A stretch of 64,000 nucleotides of DNA from Bacillota bacterium (GCA_023390175.1 JAEWDK010000006.1:186001-250000); one strand, 5' to 3'; counted from the first letter of the stretch, positions 41,608 to 50,455 are shown. Translations and numbers: made by a program. Notes: generated by a model from the sequence alone, not told the origin.

Positions 41608-41613
41608 TGTCGG

Positions 41614-42636
41614 TCAGTATGGTGACCTGACCTTGTCGGCTGTGATATCTTTCAATTCGGCGCAGCCGGTCATCTTCATCGCGTCCTGTAATTCCGATAT
41701 GATTTTGCGGGTGTAAAGGGCAACTCCCTCCGCACCGCCGCCGCAGGCAGCCGTAACATATGGCCTGCCAATCAGCACCGCGTCCGCGCCAAGCGCAAGC
41801 GCTTTGAACACATCGTACCCCGAGCGGATTCCGCCGTCCACAAAAATTTTAACCTGACCGCCGACCGCCGCGCAAATTTCGGGCAGAACCTCCAGCGTTG
41901 CGGGGGTGTTATCAATCACGCGGCCGCCGTGGTTTGACACAACAATTCCGTAAACGCCCGCCTGTACGGCTTTTTCCGCACCCTCTGCGGTCATAATACC
42001 CTTTAACACGAACGGAACCGGAATATGCGCCGTAATTTCGGAAAGCTCCTCCACACTTTTGGCGCAAACCGGTTTGCCAGCCGCTGCCAAAAGGGGAAGC
42101 CCCGCCGCGTCAATGTCCATTGCGATTGCCATTGCCCCGGCCTTAATTGCCAAATCGACCTTTTCAAACACGGTTTCTTTTGCCCACGGCTTAACGGTTG
42201 GAACGGCAATACCGCCCGCGGCCTGCACCGCGCCAAGCGGGTCCTTGAGGAAGTTGTCCGGCGCGCCGTCGCCCGTAAAGGCAGCACAGCCGGCCTGCAC
42301 ACAGCCCGGAACAAGCGCTTCGGCGTAAGTGCGCTCGTTCAACAGCCCGTTATAGTTATTGCTCAGTCCGCTGATTGGCGCCGCAAATACAGGGGCGGAA
42401 AATTCTCTCCCGAAAAGGGACAAGGAGGTGTTCTGCCCCTTGTTTTCATAGATCGTATCCATATTGATTTTTATTTTTGAAAGGTATTCGTAATTGACCG
42501 TAAAAGCATTTCCCGTGCCTTTGCCGCCAACGCCCGGAATTTCACCGCGGCATACGATTCCGTTGCATTCCCTGCAGCCCCTGCAGTTCGGTACCATGTT
42601 CTTTTTCGCGTTGGCCAATACTTCCGGATATGTCAT
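41614..42636 (-). CDS. FMN-dependent alpha-hydroxy-acid dehydrogenase/oxidase with N-terminal Cys motif
   Basis: A 340-residue FMN TIM-barrel enzyme of the lactate/glycolate oxidase family. It has the FMN-contact Lys in PFVLKGIMT, catalytic His in SNHGGRVID, phosphate loop DGGIRSG and C-terminal ALGADAVLIGRPYV. In place of the usual N-terminus it has four close Cys (18, 21, 24 and 29: CRGCRECNGIVC), followed by RGEIPGVGGKGTG. In an anaerobe oxygen is unlikely to be the acceptor; the Cys set could hold an iron-sulfur cluster (inference). The ATG at 42636 follows GGGAGAG. It lies 75 bases after metH. Confidence 0.87.
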   Translation of the reverse strand: MTYPEVLANAKKNMVPNCRGCRECNGIVCRGEIPGVGGKGTGNAFTVNYEYLSKIKINMDTIYENKGQNTSLSLFGREFSAPVFAAPISGLSNNYNGLLNERTYAEALVPGCVQAGCAAFTGDGAPDNFLKDPLGAVQAAGGIAVPTVKPWAKETVFEKVDLAIKAGAMAIAMDIDAAGLPLLAAAGKPVCAKSVEELSEITAHIPVPFVLKGIMTAEGAEKAVQAGVYGIVVSNHGGRVIDNTPATLEVLPEICAAVGGQVKIFVDGGIRSGYDVFKALALGADAVLIGRPYVTAACGGGAEGVALYTRKIISELQDAMKMTGCAELKDITADKVRSPY

Positions 42637-42711
42637 TTTATTGCTCTCCCATTTATAAATCACGGATTCCCCGTCTTTCTTTGCTGAATTTACCACTTTA
42701 AAAAGACATTG

Positions 42712-45087
42712 TCAAGCGGAAGGGCTCTGATCAAAAAGCGCGTTTGCGTAACGAACCGAACCCATCGCGTCCTTTGAATAACTGTCCGCGTGGATCATTT
42801 TGGCGTATTCCGGGGTCAGCACCGCGCCGCCCACCATGATTTTGCATGCGGGTGCGCTTCGGTGAAGCATTTTTATCGTTTCCTCCATATTCACAACGGT
42901 GGTTGTCATCAATGCGCTCAGCCCCACCAGCTTTACATCCTGTTCCAAAGCTGTTTTTACAATTTTCTCGGCGGGAACGTCCCTGCCCAAATCGATTACA
43001 TCATAGCTATAATTTTCAAGCAGCACTTTTACAATATTCTTTCCGATATCATGAATATCACCCTTGACGGTTGCAAGGATAATTTTTTCTTTTTTTACGC
43101 TTTCCCTGGCGGTGCCGAGCTTGCCGCGGATTGCTTCGAACGCCGCTTTCGCCGCTTCCGCGCTCATCAGCAGCTGCGGCAGGAACAAAACACCCTGTTC
43201 AAAATCCGACCCGACCCTGTCCAGCGCAGGGATAAGCTGGGTGTTGATAATTTCCAGCGGGGCGGTATCGCCAAGCAGCTTTTGCGCTGCCGAGTAAGCG
43301 CTTTCCTTCAGCCCGCTACGGATTGCCGAATGAAGCGTTATTTCATTTGCCGCCGGCGCCGTTTCCGCCTTTTGAGCCGAATATTTCGAAATATAACCCA
43401 TGCACTTGTCATCCGCGCCGCTCAGTGCGCAGTAAGCGTAAAAAACGTCCATCATCGCCTGTGAATTCGGGTTCACAATGGCGGCGCCCAGCCCGTTCTG
43501 CATGGCCATGGTAAAGAAAGCCGCGTTGATTTTTTCCCGCTGCGGCAGTCCGAAGGAGATGTTCGAAACGCCCAGCGAGGTGTGAACACCCAGTCCCTCC
43601 CGTATCAGCTTCAGCGCTTTCAGCGTGACCGCCGCGTTTTCCTGCCCTGCGCTGATTGTCATGGCAAGCGTGTCCACAATAATATCCTTTTTCTCAATTC
43701 CGTATTCCGCTGCGACGGCCACAATTTTTTCCGCAATGGCAAACCGTCCCTCGGCCGTTTCCGGAATCCCGTTTTCATCCAGTGTAAGCGCAATCACCGT
43801 ACCGCCGTATTTTTTAACCAGCGGGAAAATGCTCCGCATGGATTCTTCTTTTCCGTTTACGGAATTGATCAGCGGTTTGCCGTTGTAAATCCGCAGAGCG
43901 GCCTCCATTGCTTCAAAATTGGAGGTGTCAATCTGCAGCGGCAGGTCGATTACACCCTGAATTTCGGTTACTGCGCGCTGCATCAGCTCTACTTCATTGA
44001 TTTCAGGCAGGCCGACGTTCACATCGAGAATATCCGCTCCGTTTTCCTGCTGCGTGATTCCTTCCCGCAGAATAAAGTCCATGTCGTTGTCCCGAAGCGC
44101 CTGCTTCAGCCGGGATTTGCCCGTCGGGTTGATGCGTTCCCCGATCAGCACCGGCCGGCTTCCGAATTCAACCGCTTTTGCATAGGAGGAAACCACCGTG
44201 ATATTATGCTTTACCGCAGGAGCCGGTGCAATGGCTTTGCAGCGGGAGGTCATGGCATCAATGTGCTTTGGCGTTGTTCCGCAGCAGCCGCCGATGACCC
44301 ACGCGCCGCCTTGGGCGATTTCCGCCATGGACTCGGCAAATTCCTGCGGCCCCACGTCAAACACCGTGTTGCCGTTCACGCTGTGCGGCAGCCCTGCGTT
44401 CGGATTTACAATAATCGGAACGGAGCAGCAGCGCGTCAGTTGGGGGAGGAGCTCTTTCATCTGATTTGGCCCCAGTCCGCAGTTAATGCCCAGTGCATCC
44501 ACCCCAAGGCCTTCCAAAAGGGCGACCGCGGCGGGAACGTCGCCGCCGGTGAGCAGCTTGCCGGCTTCGTCAAAAATCAAAGTGGCAAAAACGGGTAATT
44601 CCGTATTTTCTTTTGATGCCAAAACCGCTGCCTTGCATTCGTAGGTGTCGCTCATGGTTTCGATTAAAATAAAGTCCGCTCCGGCCTGTTCACCGGCAAC
44701 GGCCATTTCCTTGAACAACTCATATGCCTGCTCAAAACCAAGGTCGCCCAGCGGCTTCATCAGCTTGCCGGTGGGGCCGATGTCCATGGCGACAAGCGCG
44801 CTGTCCCCGGCCGCTTCTTTTGCCAGCCGTACCCCGGCGGCCACAACTTCGCCCACGGTGTACCCGCAGCCGCGCAGCTTTACGCCGTTTGCGCCGAAGG
44901 TGTTTGTTTTTAACAGATTTGCACCCGCACTCACGTACTGCCGGTGGATGTCCGTAATTACCTCAGGCCGGGTTAAATTCCAAAGCTCGGGCAGTTCGCC
45001 GGGCATAAGCCCGTTTTCCTGCAGCATGGTTCCCATTGCACCGTCAAAAAACAGGATACGTTTGCCTAAGTCATTTAAAATATTCAT
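42712..45087 (-). CDS. metH: Cobalamin-dependent methionine synthase lacking the activation domain
   Basis: Transfers the methyl group of methyltetrahydrofolate to homocysteine through cobalamin. The 791-residue protein has, in order, the homocysteine domain (about 1-300, zinc Cys in NCGLGP and IGGCCGTTPKH), the pterin-binding domain (about 320-590), the cap helices (about 590-680) and the B12-binding domain with the His-on motif KGDIHDIGKN. The E. coli enzyme has 1227 residues; the missing C-terminal reactivation domain is encoded next door. The ATG at 45087 follows AAAGGG. It is the third gene of the metF operon. Confidence 0.95.
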   Translation of the reverse strand: MNILNDLGKRILFFDGAMGTMLQENGLMPGELPELWNLTRPEVITDIHRQYVSAGANLLKTNTFGANGVKLRGCGYTVGEVVAAGVRLAKEAAGDSALVAMDIGPTGKLMKPLGDLGFEQAYELFKEMAVAGEQAGADFILIETMSDTYECKAAVLASKENTELPVFATLIFDEAGKLLTGGDVPAAVALLEGLGVDALGINCGLGPNQMKELLPQLTRCCSVPIIVNPNAGLPHSVNGNTVFDVGPQEFAESMAEIAQGGAWVIGGCCGTTPKHIDAMTSRCKAIAPAPAVKHNITVVSSYAKAVEFGSRPVLIGERINPTGKSRLKQALRDNDMDFILREGITQQENGADILDVNVGLPEINEVELMQRAVTEIQGVIDLPLQIDTSNFEAMEAALRIYNGKPLINSVNGKEESMRSIFPLVKKYGGTVIALTLDENGIPETAEGRFAIAEKIVAVAAEYGIEKKDIIVDTLAMTISAGQENAAVTLKALKLIREGLGVHTSLGVSNISFGLPQREKINAAFFTMAMQNGLGAAIVNPNSQAMMDVFYAYCALSGADDKCMGYISKYSAQKAETAPAANEITLHSAIRSGLKESAYSAAQKLLGDTAPLEIINTQLIPALDRVGSDFEQGVLFLPQLLMSAEAAKAAFEAIRGKLGTARESVKKEKIILATVKGDIHDIGKNIVKVLLENYSYDVIDLGRDVPAEKIVKTALEQDVKLVGLSALMTTTVVNMEETIKMLHRSAPACKIMVGGAVLTPEYAKMIHADSYSKDAMGSVRYANALFDQSPSA

Positions 45088-45091
45088 GGTA

Positions 45092-45733
45092 TCAACCCTT
45101 TCTGAATGGACAGTGAACCGATTTGCAGTCCATGCATTTTGCAATATGGCAGCTTTTCTGTTCGGAGGTCAGCCCGATGATTGCCGTAACGGATTTTGAC
45201 GGCGCCAGCATAAAGCTGTCCGTCACCGTCAGTCCGATCTTTTTTTGGCAGTCCAGCATTGCCAAAAGATCGGGTTGGTGTGTAATGGAAAAATCCCCGT
45301 AGCCCGGGCTGTAGCGCGGCCGCAGATAAAGCCCGCGTAACGCCGCTTCCTTTGACAGAGCCTCGTTGCATTCGTCACAGTAGCTTTCCACCATTGCCGC
45401 GGCGCAGGCCTGTAAAATGACGGTGCGGCTCATGTCGATTTTCGAGTACCGCCGAAGCAGGAGATCCGCCTGCGGCCCAAGCGTTGCGGCAAACACCGCC
45501 GCTTCCCGGCAGCCGTCGATATGGCGCCGTAAATCAAGGCTTTTTATTTGCAGCCCGCCGACGGTTACGGTGCCGGGCTCTAAAACAACGGGAAAGATGC
45601 GGCTCAGGCTGCGCGGGGAAGTGTTTGCTTCCAGCTCCGCAATACAGCTGTCAATGCATTCCAGCGTTTTTGCGTCCGCCGGTTTGCCCCGGTAGCCAAG
45701 GTAACGCAGCACCTCGTTTTTGTCTGTTATCAT
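45092..45733 (-). CDS. Stand-alone MetH activation-domain protein
   Basis: A 213-residue protein equivalent to the C-terminal activation domain of E. coli MetH, which binds SAM and supports reductive remethylation of oxidised cobalamin. It has the SAM motif RPRYSPGYGDFSITHQ, the TVTDSFMLAPSKSVTAIIG block and CxxCxxxxCPFR near the end, where CMDCKSVHCPF could bind metal. It starts within one base of the metF stop and ends 4 bases before the metH start, so all three are coupled. The split arrangement occurs in other anaerobes. Confidence 0.9.
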   Translation of the reverse strand: MITDKNEVLRYLGYRGKPADAKTLECIDSCIAELEANTSPRSLSRIFPVVLEPGTVTVGGLQIKSLDLRRHIDGCREAAVFAATLGPQADLLLRRYSKIDMSRTVILQACAAAMVESYCDECNEALSKEAALRGLYLRPRYSPGYGDFSITHQPDLLAMLDCQKKIGLTVTDSFMLAPSKSVTAIIGLTSEQKSCHIAKCMDCKSVHCPFRKG

Positions 45734-45734
45734 G

Positions 45735-46598
45735 TCAGTGTATAATCTCCGATAAATTCTCCATGATTTTTGCGGCAATATCCGGTTTATTCATGGTGTA
45801 AAGATGAATGGAATTCACGCCGTTTGAAATCAGGTCGATGATCTGTTCGGTCGCATACGCGATTCCGGCTTGCTTCATTGCCTGCGGTTTGTCGGCAAAC
45901 TTGTCCACAATGGCTTTAAACCGGGTTGGCAGCTCCGTTCCGGAAAGGGAAGTAATGCGCTTAATCTGCTTGCTGTTGGTAACGGGCATCACACCGGCCA
46001 CCACCGGAACGGAAATCCCCTTTGCCAAAATGCGGTATAAAAAATTATAAAGCAGATTGTTGTCAAAAAACATCTGGGTGGTTAAAAAGTCACAGCCGCT
46101 TTCCACCTTCTGCTTTAAGTGATTGATGTCGTCCTCCTTGTGCTCACACTCCACATGACCCTCGGGGTAGCAGGCGGCGCCAATGCAGAAATCGCCCCGC
46201 GCCTTAATTTCCCGAATCAGTTCGCTGGCGTAATGGTAGTGGGCGGGGGAGGGGAAATCAACGTTTTGGGGAATATCCCCGCGAAGCGCCAATATATTTT
46301 CAATATCGTTTGCTTTTAACTGTTCCAAAACATCGGAAACCTGCTGTTTGGTGGAGGAAACACAGGTCAGGTGGGCCAGCGCCGCAACGCCGCAGCTTTG
46401 CACCTCGGCGGCAATTTTTACCGTGTTTTGGGAGGTCCCGCCGCCCGCACCGTAGGTAACGCTCATAAAATCCGGCCCCAGCGCGGCAATGTCGTGCACA
46501 ACCTCCTGCACCTGCTGAATATCGGCGCCCTGCTTCGGGGGAAACAGTTCGCAGGATACCGTTACTTTCCCGCTGTTCAAAATATCACATATTTTCAT
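45735..46598 (-). CDS. metF: 5,10-methylenetetrahydrofolate reductase
   Basis: Makes methyltetrahydrofolate, the methyl donor for MetH. The 287-residue FAD enzyme has the N-terminal catalytic segment SCELFPPKQG (Glu), FMSVTYGAGGG (conserved Tyr/Gly loop), LALRGD, FCIGAACYPEGH and QMFFDN. I start at the ATG at 46598, 9 bases after AAGG; two in-frame ATGs upstream lie on or before the ribosome binding site. It is the first gene of the operon metF, activation protein, metH, with possible read-through into the hydroxyacid oxidase. Confidence 0.95.
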   Translation of the reverse strand: MKICDILNSGKVTVSCELFPPKQGADIQQVQEVVHDIAALGPDFMSVTYGAGGGTSQNTVKIAAEVQSCGVAALAHLTCVSSTKQQVSDVLEQLKANDIENILALRGDIPQNVDFPSPAHYHYASELIREIKARGDFCIGAACYPEGHVECEHKEDDINHLKQKVESGCDFLTTQMFFDNNLLYNFLYRILAKGISVPVVAGVMPVTNSKQIKRITSLSGTELPTRFKAIVDKFADKPQAMKQAGIAYATEQIIDLISNGVNSIHLYTMNKPDIAAKIMENLSEIIH

Positions 46599-46645
46599 AA
46601 AGCTCATCCTTTTTCCCGCCATGTAATTTGGTTCTGTATCGCTTT

Positions 46646-46674
46646 ATTATAGCAAATCAGGCCGCAGATGAAAA
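46646..46674 (-). promoter_or_regulatory. Promoter of the metF-metH operon
   Basis: On the minus strand TTTTCA and TATAAT are separated by 17 bases, about 48 bases before metF. The short leader leaves no room for an S-box or T-box riboswitch. Confidence 0.6.
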
Positions 46675-46848
46675 GAAGAAAATTATATCAATTCCTATAA
46701 TTTATATCAGCTTTAAATTATTTGTGATTGTAAATACGAAAGTAACCTGAATTCCGCGCCTGCTTCGCACGGCTGCAGGTGTGAGCATTTTACACAGAAA
46801 TCTGCTGTTTCCCCGCTTGAAATCCCACAGTGAAGCATCGGCAAACTC

Positions 46849-46877
46849 TTGAGTTAAGGGCAATTTTGGTATATACT
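46849..46877 (+). promoter_or_regulatory. Promoter of pepC
   Basis: TTGAGT (46849-46854), 17 bases, TATACT (46872-46877). The stretch 46675-46848 between the two divergent promoters is AT-rich and shows nothing else I can support. Confidence 0.6.
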
Positions 46878-46950
46878 TAACAATGAAAATAAACAAAATA
46901 TGACTATTTACGACAAAACCAGTTTTTGTTTTAGAAAGGAATTTTACAAT

Positions 46951-48294
46951 ATGAAAAATGCAAAACCGGTCAGCACCGAAATGCTGAACAAATTTGAGCA
47001 AAGTTACGAAGCAAGCAAACTTCTAAAAGCAATGACCAACGCGCTCGCCAAAAATTCGGTGGACACCATCGCGTTTGTTCCTTCCTCCGCAAAAAATACA
47101 AGCTTTCAATTCTCAATTGATATTCCGACGATGGAAGTAACCAATCAAAAGCAAAGCGGGCGCTGCTGGATTTTCTCCGGCCTGAACGTGCTGCGTGAAA
47201 TCATCGGCAAAAAAGAAAACATTGAAAACTTCGAATTTTCGCAAAACTATGTCGCATTTTGGGATAAGTTTGAAAAAATTAATTATTTTCTGGAATCCGT
47301 TATTGATTTGGCGGACCGCCCGATTGACGACCGCATACTGACTTATGTGCTTACAACAGGAATTCAGGACGGCGGCCAGTGGGATATGCTGGTCAGCCTG
47401 ATTTGCAAATACGGCCTTGTTCCGAAAGACGCTATGGACGAAACATATCAAAGCAGCCATACCAGGGCAATGAACGGTTTGATTGACACAAAGTTAAAAC
47501 AGTACGCCGCTTCCCTGCGCAAGGGCTTTGAATTCGGAAAGAGCCGCGCCGCGCTTGAAGCGGAAAAGCAGAAAATGCTTACCGAAATGTACGGGCTGCT
47601 CTGCGCCTGCTTCGGCGTTCCGCCAAAGACGTTTGATTTTGAGTATGTGGACCGTGATAAAAATTATGCCATTAAAAAAGGCTTAACGCCGGTTCAGTTT
47701 TACCGTGATTACATAGGGAACGCTTTGGACAGCTGCGTCAGCATTACCAACGCGCCGACGAAAGATAAGCCCTACAACCGCTCCTATACGGTTGACTATC
47801 TTGGCAATGTAATTGACGGTACCGAAATCAAATATTTGAATCTGGAGCTTTCGGAATTTAAAAAACTGGTTTTGGCACAGCTTACCGACAGGCAGGTCGT
47901 GTGGTTCGGCAGCGATGTCGGCAAGTTCGGCGACAGGGAAGCCGGAATCTGGGACGACAAGGCGTATGATTACGATACTGCGTTTGACATGAATTTCAGC
48001 CTGAGCAAAGAAGACAGCCTTGATTACCGCCAAAGCGCAATGAACCACGCCATGGTGATTACGGGCGTAAACGTGGATGAGAACGGCAGCCCCACCAAGT
48101 GGAAGATTGAAAACAGCTGGAGTGACGAAAAAGGGAAAAAAGGTTACTACGTGATGAGCGACAGCTGGTTCGACAAATACGTTTACCAAGCGGTCGTGGA
48201 AAGAAAATACCTTACCGCGGCGCAGCTGGATGCGTTTGCGGGCGAGCCGATTCACCTTGCTCCCTGGGACCCGATGGGCTCCCTGGCTGACTGA
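46951..48294 (+). CDS. pepC: Aminopeptidase C (bleomycin hydrolase family, C1B)
   Basis: A cytoplasmic cysteine aminopeptidase of 447 residues. The catalytic Cys is in QSGRCWIFSGLNVLRE, the His in QSAMNHAMVITGVN and the Asn in KIENSWSDEKGKKGYY. The order Cys, His, Asn and the size match PepC and bleomycin hydrolase, which form hexameric barrels. The ATG at 46951 follows AAAGGAATTTTACAAT; the frame opens earlier, in the promoter region. It is 17 bases before the following acetyltransferase gene, which is probably co-transcribed. Confidence 0.94.
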   Translation: MKNAKPVSTEMLNKFEQSYEASKLLKAMTNALAKNSVDTIAFVPSSAKNTSFQFSIDIPTMEVTNQKQSGRCWIFSGLNVLREIIGKKENIENFEFSQNYVAFWDKFEKINYFLESVIDLADRPIDDRILTYVLTTGIQDGGQWDMLVSLICKYGLVPKDAMDETYQSSHTRAMNGLIDTKLKQYAASLRKGFEFGKSRAALEAEKQKMLTEMYGLLCACFGVPPKTFDFEYVDRDKNYAIKKGLTPVQFYRDYIGNALDSCVSITNAPTKDKPYNRSYTVDYLGNVIDGTEIKYLNLELSEFKKLVLAQLTDRQVVWFGSDVGKFGDREAGIWDDKAYDYDTAFDMNFSLSKEDSLDYRQSAMNHAMVITGVNVDENGSPTKWKIENSWSDEKGKKGYYVMSDSWFDKYVYQAVVERKYLTAAQLDAFAGEPIHLAPWDPMGSLAD

Positions 48295-48311
48295 TCCTTC
48301 GGGAGGTACCT

Positions 48312-48875
48312 ATGACGGAAAAGACGGCCCGGCCAGGTGAGTTCCCCGTACGGAAATGTACGGATGCGGACTTGGATGCGATTATGGCGCTGCAGGAAAC
48401 AGTTTATAACGCGCTGGAAAACAAAGAGCTCTTTGTAACGTCCAGCCGTGAGGAAAATGCGGTGAATTTGGTCGAACCGAATTTTATCCTCGGCTGTTTT
48501 AACGGGGAGCAGCTGATTGCGTACTGCTCGCTTGCTGTTCCGGGGGAAAACAACGACAACTTAGGCTGGGACTTAGGCTGGCAGCCGGAAAAAGTCCGTT
48601 CCTGCGCAAGGCTTGACACCGTTGCGGTTCATCCCGATTACCGGGGCGGCATTCAGCAGCGGCTCATGCACCGTGCGCTTGCGTTTGCCGCTGAAAACCG
48701 GTGTATTCAATGTATTCTTACCACAGTTTCTCCGCAAAATAAATATAGCCTGCACAATGTGCAGGCTATGGGTTTTGAAATATTGATGAAAAAACTGAAG
48801 TATGGCGGGAAAGAGCGGTTTATCCTAGGCCGGCCGCCTGTTTTACCAAATAATATAGAAACGGGAGAAAGATAG
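48312..48875 (+). CDS. GNAT family acetyltransferase
   Basis: A 187-residue GNAT protein. After the opening VRKCTDADLDAIMALQETVYNAL, the acetyl-CoA region is VAVHPDYRGGIQQRLMHRALAFA and the C-terminal strand is SLHNVQAMGFEILMKKLKYGGK. The substrate is unknown. The last 56 bases overlap the convergent DUF554 gene. A 25-base palindrome at 48745-48769 lies within the coding region, encoding the NKYSLHNVQAMG segment. A GGAGGTACCT site precedes the ATG. Confidence 0.85.
   Translation: MTEKTARPGEFPVRKCTDADLDAIMALQETVYNALENKELFVTSSREENAVNLVEPNFILGCFNGEQLIAYCSLAVPGENNDNLGWDLGWQPEKVRSCARLDTVAVHPDYRGGIQQRLMHRALAFAAENRCIQCILTTVSPQNKYSLHNVQAMGFEILMKKLKYGGKERFILGRPPVLPNNIETGER
48745..48769. repeat. Intragenic 25-base palindrome
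   Basis: ATAGCCTGCACA and TGTGCAGGCTAT flank a single A. It lies within the GNAT gene, where it would form a 12-bp hairpin in the transcript about 100 bases before the end of the gene. Confidence 0.6.
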
Positions 48876-49512
48876 CCGGCAGCATATTGCCAACCTTGAT
48901 CTTTTTAATTTTCAGCATGTTAAAGCCAATGGCCATAATCAGAACGCCGCCGATTGCGGAAATTTCACGGATCATTTCATCGGAAAGAAGTCCTTTCAGC
49001 GCCGAGGCGGCAAGCGTGATGATCCCCTGGTACAGGAACACGGCAACGGCGGAGAAAACAACGCCGAAGCCCATGGTGGAACTGAGGAAGATGGAGCAAA
49101 TGCCGTCGAGCACCGCTTTGGCAAAAAGCGTTTGGTGGTTGCCCGTCAGTCCGCTTTCAATGGAGCCTACAATTGCCATGGAGCCCACGCAAAATACAAG
49201 GCTTGCGGTCACAAAGGCTTTGGCCACGCTGCCGTCGCTGCTCGAAGTTCTGCTTTCGATAATCCTGCCAAGGCTCTCGAGCCGGTCTTCTATTTTCAGC
49301 GCCTCGCCAATGATGCTGCCGATTGCCAAACAGAAAATTAGCAGGAGCAGGTCGTTTGTTTTAATTGCCCCCATAATACCGATCAACAGTACGGAAAGCG
49401 CGACAGCGTTCATAATGGTTTCACGGTAATTTTCGCGGATTCCGCTTTTTAAAATTAGTCCGACCCCGGTTCCCGCCGCAATGGCCAGCGCGTTTACAAT
49501 CGTTCCCAGCAT
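48820..49512 (-). CDS. DUF554 family membrane protein
   Basis: A 230-residue protein with six to seven predicted membrane helices. It opens with MLGTIVNALAIAAGTGVGLILKSGI and contains FVTASLVFCVGSMAIVGSIESGL and SAIGGVLIMAIGFNMLKIKKIKVGNMLPA, blocks typical of DUF554 (YdfK/YqgA). It is thought to be a transporter, but no substrate is established. The start follows AGAAGGGTTAAC. Its 3' end overlaps the convergent acetyltransferase gene by 56 bases, with no terminator between. Confidence 0.88.
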   Translation of the reverse strand: MLGTIVNALAIAAGTGVGLILKSGIRENYRETIMNAVALSVLLIGIMGAIKTNDLLLLIFCLAIGSIIGEALKIEDRLESLGRIIESRTSSSDGSVAKAFVTASLVFCVGSMAIVGSIESGLTGNHQTLFAKAVLDGICSIFLSSTMGFGVVFSAVAVFLYQGIITLAASALKGLLSDEMIREISAIGGVLIMAIGFNMLKIKKIKVGNMLPAIFLPFLYYLVKQAAGLG

Positions 49513-49656
49513 GTTAACCCTTCTCGTTTCACGTTTTATAGCACTATCTTAGCAGTATATCATCTTATGAAAACGTGTGTCAATAACATTCACTTTATAT
49601 CGAGCTTTATGTCCCTCCGGGTTCGTCGTTTGCACGGCGACGGCCGGGAATGGACG

Positions 49657-49691
49657 ATTATATCACAAAAGCTTTGCTTTTGTGATATAAT
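49657..49691. repeat. 35-base inverted repeat in intergenic DNA
   Basis: ATTATATCACAAAAGC and GCTTTTGTGATATAAT pair over all 16 positions around a TTT loop. It lies between the divergent DUF554 and HAD genes. No single long T tract follows, but both flanks are A/T rich. It may be a bidirectional structure, an operator, or a remnant of a small mobile repeat. Confidence 0.6.
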
Positions 49692-49710
49692 AAAATCAAA
49701 CCGTTTCACC

Positions 49711-49760
49711 GGGGCAGAATGCCCCCTCCTGCCGAAGTGCGGCAGAAAACTGCATTTTTT
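49711..49760 (+). promoter_or_regulatory. Hairpin cluster in the leader of the HAD gene
   Basis: GGGGCA/TGCCCC (49711-49725) is followed by CTGCCG/CGGCAG (49729-49745). A third stem, GCAG-AAAA-CTGC, shares bases 49742-49745 with the second and is followed by six T (49755-49760). The shared bases make stems two and three mutually exclusive, an attenuator-like arrangement. Confidence 0.35.
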
Positions 49761-49792
49761 CAAAAAAGAAATCTGTTTGCGAGGTTCACCGA

Positions 49793-50455
49793 ATGGTAAA
49801 AGCAGTAGTATTTGACATGGATGGCATTATATTTGATACGGAAAGCATGACGGTAAGCTTGTGGAAAAAGGCGAGTGAAGCGCTTGGGTGCGCGGACGCC
49901 ACTCCGTTTAAAGGCGAGTTTATGGGCCTGAACACGGTATATCAGAGAAAATATTTTTCAGATAAGTTCGGCAAAGATTTCCCTTATGATGAATTTATTC
50001 AATGCGCCAATCGGTATTCGGCGGAGTATGTTGCACAACACGGCGTACCGGTCAAGCCGGGGCTGTTTGAGCTTTTGAATTACCTGAAGCAGAGCGGCCT
50101 CCTGATTGCCGCGGCAACCTCCACACGGCGCGCCACCGTGATGCATTATTTTAAAGACGCCGGAATTACGGATTATTTCGACCGGATTATTTGCGGCGAC
50201 ATGGTTGAAAAAAGCAAACCAGACCCGGATATTTACCTTAAGGCCGCCAATGCGCTTGGAGTTGCACCGCAGGACTGCATGGCGCTGGAGGATTCGCCGA
50301 ACGGCCTGACCTCCGCCTACCGCGCGGGCATGAAAACCGTAATGGTGCCGGATTTAATTCCGCCGACCCCGGAGCTTCAAAAAATGCTTTTTGCATGTGT
50401 GCCTTCGCTCAGCGATGTGATTTCGCTTTTGGAGCAGCAAAAGGCTGCGGTGTAA
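49793..50455 (+). CDS. HAD family phosphatase (beta-phosphoglucomutase-like)
   Basis: A 220-residue HAD hydrolase of subfamily I. Motif I is VFDMDGIIFDTE (nucleophile Asp and acid Asp), a helical cap follows, motif II is ATSTRR, motif III Lys is in EKSKPDPDIYLKA and motif IV is ALEDSPNGLTSAYRAGM. The FDTE after DMDG and the cap size place it with the YcjU/PgmB-like group. Sugar phosphates are usual substrates; this one is not identified. GAGG precedes the ATG. A 280-base spacer with several hairpins separates it from the divergent DUF554 gene. Confidence 0.9.
   Translation: MVKAVVFDMDGIIFDTESMTVSLWKKASEALGCADATPFKGEFMGLNTVYQRKYFSDKFGKDFPYDEFIQCANRYSAEYVAQHGVPVKPGLFELLNYLKQSGLLIAAATSTRRATVMHYFKDAGITDYFDRIICGDMVEKSKPDPDIYLKAANALGVAPQDCMALEDSPNGLTSAYRAGMKTVMVPDLIPPTPELQKMLFACVPSLSDVISLLEQQKAAV

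Noticed and set aside
46599..46900. Riboswitch before metF
   Set aside because: The predicted promoter leaves a leader of only about 40 bases, too short for known SAM or cobalamin riboswitches.
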